Numbered from the stretch's first letter, positions 7,215-15,748 are shown. The stretch: 19,974 bases of DNA from CANHCC01 sp040381555 (GCA_040381555.1 JBEIHC010000049.1:1-19974), one strand, 5' to 3'. Notes: generated by a model from the letters alone, not told the origin. Made by a program: numbers and translations.

Positions 7215-9179
7215 TTACCCCAAACCATGCATCATTTTTTGCAACTGTTTGGATAAGAAAAACAGAATAATGGAAGCAATTCCGGATAGTACCACGAATA
7301 TCAGGAAGAACTCATACAAGCCGGTTATTTCGTATCCAACGAATTTAGGCTTGATGGGATTGGGATTCCAGATTTCGATTTTATCTTTTTTCCAGACGGC
7401 TAAGCGAGATCCCCCTCCTGTGAAGGTAAATTTTGCCGAAGGGTCTTTTTGAACGATCAGATTCAATTTTGAACGGGTGATGGAAGCTTCTGAAGCATTG
7501 GCATCATTATAGACATTCTTGAGTGTGGTTAGCTTCAGAGTACCTTCTTCGCCTTCTGCGATGGATTCAAACTCCCATGTTGCCATTCCTTCTTTGAGCA
7601 CATAAAGAGAGTCTGTGCCTTCTGCTGGAGCTTGTACTTCGAATACTTCGGCCAGTTCTTCTTGAAAGCCCTTTCCATTATTTGCCCAGAAAACACTGTC
7701 ATTGGTAATGACTACTGAATTCTCAGGAACGGAATCATGGGCGGCTACCACTATATGTTTGAAAGTTGGGGCGGCAATTACCTGCTCCATTTTAACTTCT
7801 TCGGGATATAGTCCACTTAAAGTACCGGCAAATTTATTGGCAGCAGAAGTGGAAAGAAACCAAACGCCCATAAGAAGGGAAGCAAACTTCACAGGGGACA
7901 ATTTCACCACCATGGATAAACCAATCGGAGAGAGACAGAGCTCCCCAATAGTATGTAATAAATACAAACTAAACAGCCAAAACATAGAAACCTTCACTTC
8001 TGGCTGAATTCCCTGAACCCCAAATGCAATAACAAGATATCCGATAGAAAGGAATAACAAACCAAAGGCTTGCTTGGTAGGTGAGGCAGGTTCTGCATTG
8101 CGACGACCTAGGAAAGTCCAAATCAAGGCAAATAAAGGAGCAAGGAGGACAATCAGAACGGCATTCACACTTTGGAAATAACTTGCGGGAATTTCGTAAC
8201 CCAGAAAATTTCTATTGGTTTGTTCTTCTGCAAAGAAAGTAAGAGAAGCTCCAGCCTGTTCAAATGCTGCCCAGAAGAAAATCACAAAAAAGGCAAGGAT
8301 AAAAATAACCCAGATTCTATCTTTTTCAACTTTGGTCAAGCTCTTGTCTGTGATGATAGCTGCAGGTCCAATGAGGGTAATGGAATAGATAGCAGAACCG
8401 AACATTCCAGCATCCAGGACAAAATTAAAAAACAAGAATAAGGTAATGGCCAAACCTGCCCAAATCAACACTTGTGTCATGGGAATTTTAGGAGCTGCCG
8501 TTTCGCCTTCTTTTAACACCGTTTTTACAGGAGGCATACCTACCCCTTTGCCATCTGGGGTAATGACATATTTGTTTTTAAGAAGTTCAAAAGAGATGGT
8601 GCTCACAATCATTCCTATACAAGCGGCTAAAAAGCCCCAACGAAAATCTGCTGGATCCCCAGTATCTCCTAGGAAACCACAAGCGAGCGGAGCAATAAAT
8701 GCCCCTAGGTTGATGCCCATATAGAAGATGGTAAAAGCGGAATCCACTCGTTTATCCCCCTCAGGATACAACTGACCAACCATGGTGGAAATATTCGGCT
8801 TAAAAAAACCATTCCCAAAAATCAGGAAGCCTAAGCCCATATAAAGAAAAGGAGCCGCTACTTCTACATTTTGATAGTTGGTGGCACTCATAAACATACA
8901 AGCCTGACCAATGGCCATGAGAATTCCTCCTACGAAAATAGAGCGCCTATTTCCCCAATACCGGTCAGCTATATACCCGCCCAATAAGGGGGTTAGATAT
9001 ACCAGGCCTGTATAACTACCATAAATTTCGGATGCGAGTGCTTTGTCAAACAAAAGCGCTTTAATCATGTACAGGGTGAAGATGGCTCGCATACCATAGT
9101 AGCTGAAGCGTTCCCACATTTCCGTAAAGAACAGGACATACAACCCTTTGGGATGTCCTTTAGATACAGTGTTTTCCAA
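7215..9179 (-). CDS. POT/PTR2-family proton-coupled peptide transporter with a large late insertion
   Basis: An inner-membrane MFS transporter for di- or tripeptides driven by protons. The POT signature ExxERFxYYG is intact (Glu20, Glu23, Arg24, Tyr27, Tyr28, Gly29). GNGFFKPNIS at 122-131 and FTIFYMGINLGA at 149-160 are also typical. I count about 14 hydrophobic helices, including the two extra bacterial ones at about 235-277. At 654 residues it is longer than the usual 450-520 because about 155 hydrophilic residues (about 460-615) are inserted between the last two helices, predicted to lie in the periplasm. The start is TTG: a stop codon lies two codons upstream, no in-frame ATG occurs before the first helix, and the sequence GHPKGLYVLFF just after it is where the family begins. 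A strong terminator follows, and it appears to be transcribed alone. Confidence 0.92.
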   Translation of the reverse strand: MENTVSKGHPKGLYVLFFTEMWERFSYYGMRAIFTLYMIKALLFDKALASEIYGSYTGLVYLTPLLGGYIADRYWGNRRSIFVGGILMAIGQACMFMSATNYQNVEVAAPFLYMGLGFLIFGNGFFKPNISTMVGQLYPEGDKRVDSAFTIFYMGINLGAFIAPLACGFLGDTGDPADFRWGFLAACIGMIVSTISFELLKNKYVITPDGKGVGMPPVKTVLKEGETAAPKIPMTQVLIWAGLAITLFLFFNFVLDAGMFGSAIYSITLIGPAAIITDKSLTKVEKDRIWVIFILAFFVIFFWAAFEQAGASLTFFAEEQTNRNFLGYEIPASYFQSVNAVLIVLLAPLFALIWTFLGRRNAEPASPTKQAFGLLFLSIGYLVIAFGVQGIQPEVKVSMFWLFSLYLLHTIGELCLSPIGLSMVVKLSPVKFASLLMGVWFLSTSAANKFAGTLSGLYPEEVKMEQVIAAPTFKHIVVAAHDSVPENSVVITNDSVFWANNGKGFQEELAEVFEVQAPAEGTDSLYVLKEGMATWEFESIAEGEEGTLKLTTLKNVYNDANASEASITRSKLNLIVQKDPSAKFTFTGGGSRLAVWKKDKIEIWNPNPIKPKFVGYEITGLYEFFLIFVVLSGIASIILFFLSKQLQKMMHGLG

Positions 9180-9305
9180 TTTCTATTTAATTAAGTGTCA
9201 GTCTATTTGCGGTGCAGGAAGGTTCATCAGCTAAGCTGAGATTTCTGCCCCATGATTCAAAGCTAAGAGGAAAGGGGGATTTTACAAAATATGAATCACT
9301 TGGGA

Positions 9306-9858
9306 GGGCAGATTTTTTGGATTTGGGGTGGTTTTTCCGCAGATTATGCGGACACTTCAAAATTAGTTTTAGGGGAATATAGCTGCGCAGATTTTACAGA
9401 TGGGGTGGTTTTTCCGCAGATTACACAGATTATCAAAATGAATTGCAGAAAAATATCGCTTCGCAGATTACACAGATGGGGTGATTTTCCCGCAGATTAC
9501 GCAGATTACGCAGATTTTACTGAGGAGTGTATTTCATGGATGGGATGGTTTTCCCGCAGATTTCGCAGATTATCAAAATGAATTGCAGGAAAATATCGCT
9601 ACGCAGATTATACAGATGGGGTGAATTTCCCGCAGATTACGCAGATTACGCAGATTATACTGAGGAGTGTATTTCATGGATGGGATGGTTTTCCCGCAGA
9701 TTTCGCAGATTACGCAGATTATACTGAGGAGTGTATTTCATGGATGGGGTGGGTTTCCCGCAGATTTCGCAGATTACGCAGATTATAATGAGGAGTGTAT
9801 TTCATGAATGGGGTGGGTTTCCCGCAGATTTCGCAGATTTCGCAGATTAACACAGAGG
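9306..9858. repeat. nested repeat array built on CGCAGATTA
   Basis: A 9-bp core (CGCAGATTA, with CGCAGATTT variants) occurs singly and in tandem doublets and triplets, for example at 9491-9517. Above it are two higher-order periods. TATCAAAATGAATTGCAG occurs at 9431 and 9571 (140 bp apart). TGAGGAGTGTATTTCATG occurs at 9521, 9661, 9725 and 9789 (140, then 64, then 64 bp apart). Copies differ by few substitutions, so the expansion is recent. The array fills the gap between the transporter start and the end of the lipoprotein operon. AATCTGCG-type repeats (the same core on the other strand) are a familiar intergenic element in Bacteroidota. Open frames across it (9291-9581, 9527-9727) encode only ADYADY-like strings and are not genes. 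Confidence 0.9.
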
Positions 9859-9878
9859 AATTTTGGCGGCAAAGGAAA

Positions 9879-9892
9879 TGACCTAAAGGTCA
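9879..9892 (-). terminator. weak hairpin just after the lipoprotein operon
   Basis: TGACC-TAAA-GGTCA forms a short 5-bp stem 3 nt past the last stop codon of the leftward operon. It has no good T tract, so it is a poor intrinsic terminator; it may slow or stabilise the 3' end. Confidence 0.3.
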
Positions 9893-9895
9893 AAT

Positions 9896-10345
9896 TCAGC
9901 GATTGACTTGCAAACCAGGGGAGCTTACGGCATTGCTTTCTTTTCCGGAGCGATCCTTTATTTTGATTTCGAAAACTACTTGTTCGCTGTTAACCGATTC
10001 ACTGGATAGAAAAGTAAAAGGTAGGACAAACTTCAAAGTTCCTTTGACTGGAACTTTGGCATTATCAGGAACGAGCTCCCGAATTCTATAGGTATAAGAC
10101 CCACCCGTGCGAGAATCTTTTAAAAAGAGGTTTTCATACCCTGCGGTGTTTTGTCCTAAATCCCCATCTCCATCCTCGTAACTGATGGTGAAGACGACAG
10201 AATCTTTCCAAGCAGTAACAGAACCCGGGGACATTGCCAAGAAGGCAATTTTAGGGGTGCTGGAGAATTCAGGCTTCATTTCTTCTTTGGTGCAAGCTGA
10301 AACAAGAAATAAACTCAGGAATAAAAGGGGGAATAACTTTTTCAT
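9896..10345 (-). CDS. small surface/periplasmic lipoprotein
   Basis: A 149-residue lipoprotein with a signal peptide and lipobox LVSAC (Cys18), followed by TKEE. The mature part is a single small beta-rich domain. It carries the acidic run YEDGDGDLG, which is common in Bacteroidota lipoproteins and may bind Ca2+, and a later KIKDRSGKESNAV stretch resembling the end of an Ig-like fold. It is the last gene of a five-gene operon. Its ATG overlaps the stop codon of the cytochrome-like gene by 4 nt (ATGA), so translation is probably coupled. Its function is unknown; the neighbours suggest it joins an exported assembly with the DUF1501 protein. Confidence 0.75.
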   Translation of the reverse strand: MKKLFPLLFLSLFLVSACTKEEMKPEFSSTPKIAFLAMSPGSVTAWKDSVVFTISYEDGDGDLGQNTAGYENLFLKDSRTGGSYTYRIRELVPDNAKVPVKGTLKFVLPFTFLSSESVNSEQVVFEIKIKDRSGKESNAVSSPGLQVNR

Positions 10346-11238
10346 TGAACCACGAAGCTGAATATTTCTTTGGCATACCAGACTGTTCCTGTTGTTGGAT
10401 ATTCCGTAACATCCGGATGATCTGCATCACGAAGATAGTAGCGAAAAAACACTTGTTGCCCGGGAGTAAATAGGGAATCCTGAAAATATACCCGCATTTG
10501 TCCATTCTGAAAATAGGAAGGATTCAGTTCAACTGCCTGAGAAAAATCATCTCGTGAAGTAGAAAATTTCACTTTCTGATCGACCAGGTTTAAGGTGCTG
10601 GTTTTGTCGTCTGAAACGAAGAATCGCATTTCGGCAAAAGTTCCTTGTGGAATTATAAAGGGAGAAGTATAGCCTTTAGTTTTGATGGAATCCATTCTCA
10701 ATCCAGTTTGGCCATAGGCACGAAATCCAAGCACTTCGGGGTATAAATTGGGGCTCACAAAGGACTGTCCTTCTGAGTTTTTGGCTCCTTCACTGATCCA
10801 GGTTTTGATATAGCCTAATTCTGTTTCACTCAGGGGAGCTGCGTATAGAGGCATTCGACCGAGAATAATGTCATCGGTTGTTAATCTTTCGATGAGCCAG
10901 GACAAGTCATGATCATTGGGTTTGACGCGATAGGTAAAGGAGAAGGCAGAGTCGTTTTTAATAACTTTTTGATAAACGAGAGTGGCCCAAGTTGATTCTA
11001 CGGATCGAAAATCGGGTTCAAAGGAACCATCGTGGCAGGTAGGGTTTGCACATCGGGGCTGAAAGATAAATTTATGCAGGCCCTGAATACTGGTGCGGGA
11101 AGGCTCAGGGTTTGGATTGGGATTATCCCCAGAAACATCCTTTCCAAAAGGGTCTTTTGAACTATCCGGTATGATGGTTTCTTTTGTACAGGCAGCTATG
11201 AGTACCAGCAAAAAGAGTAAGATAAACTTCGATTTCAT
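10342..11238 (-). CDS. lipoprotein with a cytochrome-c-like domain
   Basis: A 298-residue exported lipoprotein (signal peptide, lipobox IAAC, Cys17). After a Pro/Asn-rich linker (39-46) comes a cytochrome-c-like domain at about 50-155. It has a CX4CH haem motif at Cys63, Cys68 and His69, a candidate Met ligand in GRMP (Met129), and the typical closing WISEGA at 147-152. The CX4CH spacing differs from classical CXXCH but is seen in Bacteroidota and Planctomycetes proteins of this kind. The remaining C-terminal part, about 160-298, is beta-rich and unassigned. It lies 6 nt after the DUF1501 stop codon in the same operon. Electron transfer in the periplasm or at the cell surface is the natural guess; haem attachment is unproven. 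Confidence 0.75.
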   Translation of the reverse strand: MKSKFILLFLLVLIAACTKETIIPDSSKDPFGKDVSGDNPNPNPEPSRTSIQGLHKFIFQPRCANPTCHDGSFEPDFRSVESTWATLVYQKVIKNDSAFSFTYRVKPNDHDLSWLIERLTTDDIILGRMPLYAAPLSETELGYIKTWISEGAKNSEGQSFVSPNLYPEVLGFRAYGQTGLRMDSIKTKGYTSPFIIPQGTFAEMRFFVSDDKTSTLNLVDQKVKFSTSRDDFSQAVELNPSYFQNGQMRVYFQDSLFTPGQQVFFRYYLRDADHPDVTEYPTTGTVWYAKEIFSFVVQ

Positions 11239-11244
11239 AAATTT

Positions 11245-12540
11245 TTATACAAAAGCCTGCATAAGTCTTTGTCCGGTCATCATCCCTGCGGCTCCGTCAT
11301 AGAAACCTAAAGCATGGGCAATGGTTGGGACCACATCAATACTCTCTCCCTCAACAGTAGTGATGACATTATTTTGTTTCACGACTGAAGGCGGGCCGGC
11401 GATTAGGCAAAATAATTCTCTCGACATACCGTCCTCAGAGGAGTGGTCCAAACCGGGGCGGTTATTGGCATCTACGATTGAATTGCCGGTACCGTTTCGC
11501 CCTATTTCCGGAATAATAATTAGCAAGGTATTATTGGTCATTCCGGGCGTAAGCTGAATGGTATTCCATAAATGATTCATAGCCCAACTGGCCTTGTAGA
11601 GCGCATGGCAATATCCGGTAAAATCGCGGTGGGCAGTATCTACCGCGAACATATCCACGACCAGTAATTCTGGCGTCAGATTTTTAATAATTTCTTCGGC
11701 ATAGAATATATTACGCATGTCTCCATTCATGCTGACACTCCAAGGATTGGAATGTTGCCCAGCCTGCATATCGACATACATTTTACTGATAAATTGCTGA
11801 ATAATTTCTGCATCTGCCTCTGAATTTCTCAATCCGGGGGATATGCCTACTCCAGAAACATTAAAATTATTATTAATAAATGTTTTTACTTTTTCAATTC
11901 CGACCTCATGCAGGGGGTCAAAATTGATCATATCATTTAACTCTTGAGAAGAATTGTACCCAAATAATGTATTAGGCGTAATTTGATTGGCCCCATAAGC
12001 GGCTCCATACCCTGGAAATTCGCTGTGATTGAGGAGGGGATAGAGATTGGTTGATTGAGTTACCAGCCAAGCATTGAGGGCGTTTTTTTCTGGGGCGGAA
12101 TGTTTGCGATACAGTTCAAATAAAGTGGGAAACTCAGGACGCCCTCTGGTATTGAGAGTGCTATTTACATATCGACCGGTAATAGTGGTATTGTAGCCGT
12201 GATAATGTCCGGTAGGTCCTTGCTTAAAACGGAATTCTTTGAATAAGGTCCCTTGCTCTTGTAAGGTTAATCCTGTGATGGTTGGCAAGGTGGCTAAAGT
12301 AGAGGCGATATCCGCGGTGATAGCTTCTGTACCTGAAATCATTCCAGGCATTAAATTACCTTCTGATTTATGGACTGCTTCGAGATTGCGTACCCCACCG
12401 GCAAACATGCAGAGTACAACATGGTCGACGAGTCGGGTGCCGCTTGCAGCAAACAACCTACCAGAGGGCAAAATCCAGGGTGCTGCAGCCAATGCGCCCG
12501 CTGCGAGACCTGCTTGTTTAATAAAACTTCTTCTTTTCAT
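11245..12540 (-). CDS. DUF1501 family protein, Tat-exported
   Basis: A 431-residue exported protein of the DUF1501 family, which is related to the alkaline phosphatase/sulfatase fold; its reaction is unknown. A twin-arginine signal (KRRSFIKQ at 2-9) and a hydrophobic Ala-rich stretch point to Tat export of a folded protein. Family landmarks are GHYHGYN (111-117), DTAHRDFTGYCH (301-312), PEIGRNGTGN (344-353) with Glu345, and a late Asp-His pair (365-366). I start at the ATG at 12540. A TTG at 12549 in frame would add only MGN and is less likely. It sits 9 nt after the upstream lipoprotein gene and 6 nt before the cytochrome-like gene. In other Bacteroidota the usual partner is a DUF1800 protein; none is present here. 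Confidence 0.9.
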   Translation of the reverse strand: MKRRSFIKQAGLAAGALAAAPWILPSGRLFAASGTRLVDHVVLCMFAGGVRNLEAVHKSEGNLMPGMISGTEAITADIASTLATLPTITGLTLQEQGTLFKEFRFKQGPTGHYHGYNTTITGRYVNSTLNTRGRPEFPTLFELYRKHSAPEKNALNAWLVTQSTNLYPLLNHSEFPGYGAAYGANQITPNTLFGYNSSQELNDMINFDPLHEVGIEKVKTFINNNFNVSGVGISPGLRNSEADAEIIQQFISKMYVDMQAGQHSNPWSVSMNGDMRNIFYAEEIIKNLTPELLVVDMFAVDTAHRDFTGYCHALYKASWAMNHLWNTIQLTPGMTNNTLLIIIPEIGRNGTGNSIVDANNRPGLDHSSEDGMSRELFCLIAGPPSVVKQNNVITTVEGESIDVVPTIAHALGFYDGAAGMMTGQRLMQAFV

Positions 12541-12549
12541 GTTGCCCAA

Positions 12550-13047
12550 TCAATAGTATTTATACTCCTCACTCGTCATAAATGCATAATACACATCATC
12601 TGTGGTGATGTCAGGATTCTCGGCTAATACTTTTTTCAAATACCAGAGTTCTGAGTCATTCGGTTCACGAACCAAGAATTTACGATAGGTATCCCGAACA
12701 AATAAAGTGGTATTGGAACGCATCTCAGCATCGCTGGGCTTAAGTACCGCAGGATCTTTGAGTAGATTTTTCAGGATTCGATCAATGATAATTTGTTTAT
12801 CTCCCAACGAATTATACCCATCCATGAGACGATTCAGGCGAATACCCGAAATCTGCTCCCCGAATAAATCTGAGAAAGCTATTGAGATAAATTGTAAATC
12901 TGTCTTAGGGTTACTTTTGCTAGGGAAATATCCTGGTGCAGGTACTTCCCCAAGCACATATTGTTTGACTTGTTGTTTATCCTTGGTGCAGGAAATTTGT
13001 AAGCCAGCCAAGCCAATCCAAAGTAGGGCAAATAAAAGCGTCTTCAT
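12550..13047 (-). CDS. lipoprotein with a 'REPx(3)EL' helical module
   Basis: A 165-residue lipoprotein with a signal peptide and lipobox QISC (Cys20), followed by TKDKQQ. The C-terminal third is a helical module, YRKFLVREPNDSEL followed by YAFMTSEEYKYY. It matches modules in the upstream gene and resembles DUF4214 or the DUF1549 region of Planctomycetes proteins. A weaker copy may lie earlier (about 55-95). I chose the ATG at 13047 because it starts the signal peptide directly and follows the upstream stop codon by 1 nt. An ATG at 13071 would add eight residues before the signal. It is probably co-translated and assembled with the DUF1501 protein. Confidence 0.75.
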   Translation of the reverse strand: MKTLLFALLWIGLAGLQISCTKDKQQVKQYVLGEVPAPGYFPSKSNPKTDLQFISIAFSDLFGEQISGIRLNRLMDGYNSLGDKQIIIDRILKNLLKDPAVLKPSDAEMRSNTTLFVRDTYRKFLVREPNDSELWYLKKVLAENPDITTDDVYYAFMTSEEYKYY

Positions 13048-13048
13048 A

Positions 13049-13945
13049 TTATTGCTGTCTGTAATATTCATCCGAAGAAAATAAGGCTACAAATAATTCC
13101 TGATAAGCTTGATCTTCAGCAAGATTTACCAAATACTTCTCCAATTCAGAGGCGGTTGGCTCGCGATATAAAAAGCGCTTGAAAAGCCGACGAATCAAGC
13201 CTTCTTTATAGTGTGGGGAGGAAAAAAATATGTCCAGAAAATCTTGTTTATTGGCGCCATTCTGGAGGAAAAACACTGCTTGTCGGCTATCGACCATTTT
13301 CTTCCCACTTTCCAACTCTTCAAAAGTCGGGTATCTGCCCAGATAAAAGGTAAAACAGGAAACGATAAAATTTTCAGAGCCCATATTAATCTGATCATAG
13401 ATATCATTATCTATACCCCTTCTGTATAAACCTGTGAGCCCAATGGTGGTATCTTTTAAATCCTGCGGAATACGCATGATATCCTCATACTGCTTTTTCA
13501 TTTCCAGGTATCTAGGCCAGCCTGATTGATACATAGTATCGGTAAGTCTTCCAAGAACCACTGAGTACTCATAAGTAATTTCTGAAGTATCAGCATCTTC
13601 CAGCAAATCCTTTCGCATCAAGTTGTACAGGTTGTAATAAAACTCATCCATGTACACTATCTGACGAATAAAATTAGTGCGTGCAACTCTGCTTGCCTGC
13701 GAGTTAATCAATAACTGCCTGGCAGAAGAAAACTCCGAAGTGGTAGGTTTCCGTCCGGTAAGCCCAATATAAATATTATAGATATAAGCTTCAATTTGGT
13801 AGATACTGGCGGTAGGGTCTGCCCCTGTGATGGTCTTTTTAACCTCCACAACCTCCCAAGTTTTAGTCTTACACCCTGAGGAAAAAACCAGTGCAATTAA
13901 GAATAGTCCCCAAAGCGGAAACAGAAGATGTATGCAGTGTTTCAT
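13049..13945 (-). CDS. lipoprotein with three repeated helical modules
   Basis: A 298-residue lipoprotein (signal peptide, lipobox FSSGC, Cys25) that heads the five-gene operon. Three related helical modules can be lined up: GLTGRKPTTSEF from 61, YLGRYPTFEEL from 201 and RFLYREPTASEL from 257. Each is followed about 20 residues later by an aromatic-rich helix such as FFSSPHYKEGL or LFSSDEYYRQQ. The pattern resembles both DUF4214 and the LTGLPPTPEE part of DUF1549 (PSCyt2); I cannot decide between them. Charged helical spacers lie between modules 1 and 2. A likely structural or binding partner for the DUF1501 protein. A divergent region of 88 bases upstream probably holds promoters for this operon and the methyltransferase gene. 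Confidence 0.75.
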   Translation of the reverse strand: MKHCIHLLFPLWGLFLIALVFSSGCKTKTWEVVEVKKTITGADPTASIYQIEAYIYNIYIGLTGRKPTTSEFSSARQLLINSQASRVARTNFIRQIVYMDEFYYNLYNLMRKDLLEDADTSEITYEYSVVLGRLTDTMYQSGWPRYLEMKKQYEDIMRIPQDLKDTTIGLTGLYRRGIDNDIYDQINMGSENFIVSCFTFYLGRYPTFEELESGKKMVDSRQAVFFLQNGANKQDFLDIFFSSPHYKEGLIRRLFKRFLYREPTASELEKYLVNLAEDQAYQELFVALFSSDEYYRQQ

Positions 13946-14033
13946 GGCAAATATTAACCTAAAGTATAAATTTTTCTCTAATAATCAGCATTTTATTTAG
14001 CCTTAAAATATTCTTAATGTGTAATTTCGCAGC

Positions 14034-14912
14034 ATGTTAAAGCTTCTGACACCCCAGCACTGGAAAGAGTACGAACTGATTGATTTCGGCGATGGGGAAA
14101 AGCTCGAGCGTTTTGGTTCACTCTTGCTGATTCGCCCAGAACCCCAAGCTGTAGGAATTCGAAAACTTTCCGAATCAGAATGGTTGCGGCTGGCGGATAT
14201 GCGATTTGAGCAAAAAACCAGCAGTTCTGGCATTTGGAAGCCTCTTCGCAAGAATCATCCAGATCGTTGGAAAATCAGTTATCAAAGCCCAAAGCTTAAA
14301 CTTCAGTTTCGTTTGGCCATGACAGCGTTCAAACATGTGGGTATTTTCCCGGAACAGGCTGTTAACTGGGAATATATTGCAGAGCGGTGTCAAGGAACCA
14401 CCAACTTCAAAATCCTGAATTTATTTGCCTATACCGGAGGGGCTAGTTTGGCGGGAGCAGCATGTGGGGCAGAGGTTACGCATGTTGATTCTGTGAGACA
14501 AGTAGTTACTTGGGCCAATGACAATCGAGAACTGAGCAAACTTCGGGACATTCGCTGGATTGTGGAAGATGCCTTGAAATTTGTCCAAAGAGAGGAGCGA
14601 AGAGGAAACAAGTATCAGGGAATTCTACTAGATCCTCCTGCCTACGGGATTGGGGCCAATGGGGAAAGATGGAAACTCGAAGAAAAAATCAATGAGCTCA
14701 TTGCCTCCCTAGCTCACCTATTAGAGAAGAAGAATTCTTTTTTGATATTCAATGCTTATTCCATGGGCTTTTCACCGCTTATTCCAGAAGCCCTCATTCA
14801 AACGCATTTTTCTCAATTCAACCTTAACAATCTGGAATGTGGAGAGCTTTATTTCCCTGACCAGTCTGGGCGTAAACTCCCTATGGGGGTATTTGCCCGC
14901 TTTCACACTTAA
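14034..14912 (+). CDS. class I SAM-dependent methyltransferase, probable RNA (rRNA) methylase
   Basis: A 292-residue cytoplasmic methyltransferase. The SAM-binding motif I ILNLFAYTGGASLAG is at 127-141, an acidic loop VDS at 151-153, and motif IV LDPPAYG at 199-205. FAYTGG with DPPxYG is typical of the RlmI/RlmK-like group that methylates 23S rRNA. The N-terminal 100 residues (PQAVGIRK, IWKPL and AFKHVGIFPEQ landmarks) differ from the PUA domain of RlmI, so the exact target base is unknown. It is followed by psd with 10 nt between stop and start, forming a two-gene operon. The start is ATG; no Shine-Dalgarno sequence is visible and the 5' region faces the divergent lipoprotein operon. Confidence 0.85.
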   Translation: MLKLLTPQHWKEYELIDFGDGEKLERFGSLLLIRPEPQAVGIRKLSESEWLRLADMRFEQKTSSSGIWKPLRKNHPDRWKISYQSPKLKLQFRLAMTAFKHVGIFPEQAVNWEYIAERCQGTTNFKILNLFAYTGGASLAGAACGAEVTHVDSVRQVVTWANDNRELSKLRDIRWIVEDALKFVQREERRGNKYQGILLDPPAYGIGANGERWKLEEKINELIASLAHLLEKKNSFLIFNAYSMGFSPLIPEALIQTHFSQFNLNNLECGELYFPDQSGRKLPMGVFARFHT

Positions 14913-14922
14913 ACAAAAAATT

Positions 14923-15573
14923 ATGACACTTCATAAAGAAGGAAGATACATCATTCCTATTTCCCTGCTTATTTGTTCGATTGTTTGCAGTACATCTGTA
15001 TTATTCCTGGCAAACAAATTCCTAATCGTAGGAATCACTCTACCTGTTTTGATAATTCTGGGGTTGATAATAAATTTTTTTAGAAATCCTGCCGTAGATG
15101 CTCCCACTGAGGAAAATTTAATTCTATCTCCATGTGATGGGAAAGTAGTGGTAATTGAGGAAGTAGAAAACCCAGAAGGCATGTTAGGCAAACACCTTCA
15201 GGTAAGTATTTTTATGAGTCCGCTGAATGTGCATGTAAATCGCATGCCTTGGGGAGGAACGATTATCAAACAAGAGTATCGTCCGGGAAAATATCTGGTT
15301 GCTTGGAACCCTAAATCTTCAGCAGAGAATGAGCAAACTTTTTTTATTGTGTCCAAGAATGGCATTCAGATTGGGTTCAAACAAATAGCCGGGGCCTTGG
15401 CCAGGAGAATTTGCTGGTATGTAAAAGAAGGCGATACGCTCAAGAGTGGAGATGAGTTTGGGTTTATCCGCTTTGGATCTCGCATGGATGTAATTGTTCC
15501 GGCTAGTGCCCAATTGCAGGTGCGTTTAGGTCAAGTGGTGCAAGGGGGGAGTACCGTTTTAGGCAAAGTCTAA
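14923..15573 (+). CDS. psd: phosphatidylserine decarboxylase (short form)
   Basis: Makes phosphatidylethanolamine from phosphatidylserine at the inner membrane using a pyruvoyl group formed by self-cleavage. The 216-residue length fits the short bacterial form. Two hydrophobic segments at the N-terminus (about 9-30 and 33-52) anchor it. Core landmarks are SPCDGKVVVIEE (69-80), IFMSPLNVHVNR (96-107) and the cleavage site FGSR, where cutting before Ser186 would give a large beta chain and a small alpha chain of 31 residues. The open frame extends upstream to 14752 inside the methyltransferase gene, but the ATG at 14923 is where the family begins. A strong terminator follows. Confidence 0.93.
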   Translation: MTLHKEGRYIIPISLLICSIVCSTSVLFLANKFLIVGITLPVLIILGLIINFFRNPAVDAPTEENLILSPCDGKVVVIEEVENPEGMLGKHLQVSIFMSPLNVHVNRMPWGGTIIKQEYRPGKYLVAWNPKSSAENEQTFFIVSKNGIQIGFKQIAGALARRICWYVKEGDTLKSGDEFGFIRFGSRMDVIVPASAQLQVRLGQVVQGGSTVLGKV

Positions 15574-15596
15574 TTTTCTCGCAAGCCGGATAAAAC

Positions 15597-15642
15597 AAAA
15601 CCCGAACAATAGCAAAACTTGCACTGTTCGGGTTTTATTTTT
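15597..15642. terminator. strong bidirectional intrinsic terminator between psd and the NYN gene
   Basis: AAAACCCGAACA (15597-15608) pairs perfectly with TGTTCGGGTTTT (15625-15636). Inside lies a smaller GCAA/TTGC stem. T-rich ends follow on both strands. It ends the methyltransferase-psd transcript, and probably also the leftward transcript that contains the NYN gene. Confidence 0.9.
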
Positions 15643-15748
15643 TAAAACACTATCCGGAAATAATCCTTCAGAATAAAGCGATAAAAGGATAGAGATTCGA
15701 ATCTATTTCGCTTTCACTATCAGAACCACACACACATACCTGACACAA

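Noticed and set aside
9291..9727. Two rightward frames of 96 and 66 codons across the repeat array
   Set aside because: They translate the repeat core into ADYADY-like strings. The 64- and 140-bp units are not multiples of three, so no repeat protein is encoded.
9306..9858. Repeat array considered as a CRISPR array
   Set aside because: Cores are adjacent or separated by repeated rather than unique sequence, there are no spacers of constant length, and no cas genes are near.
14752..14922. Upstream extension of the psd frame
   Set aside because: It lies inside the methyltransferase gene and is unlike psd proteins; the ATG at 14923 fits the family start.
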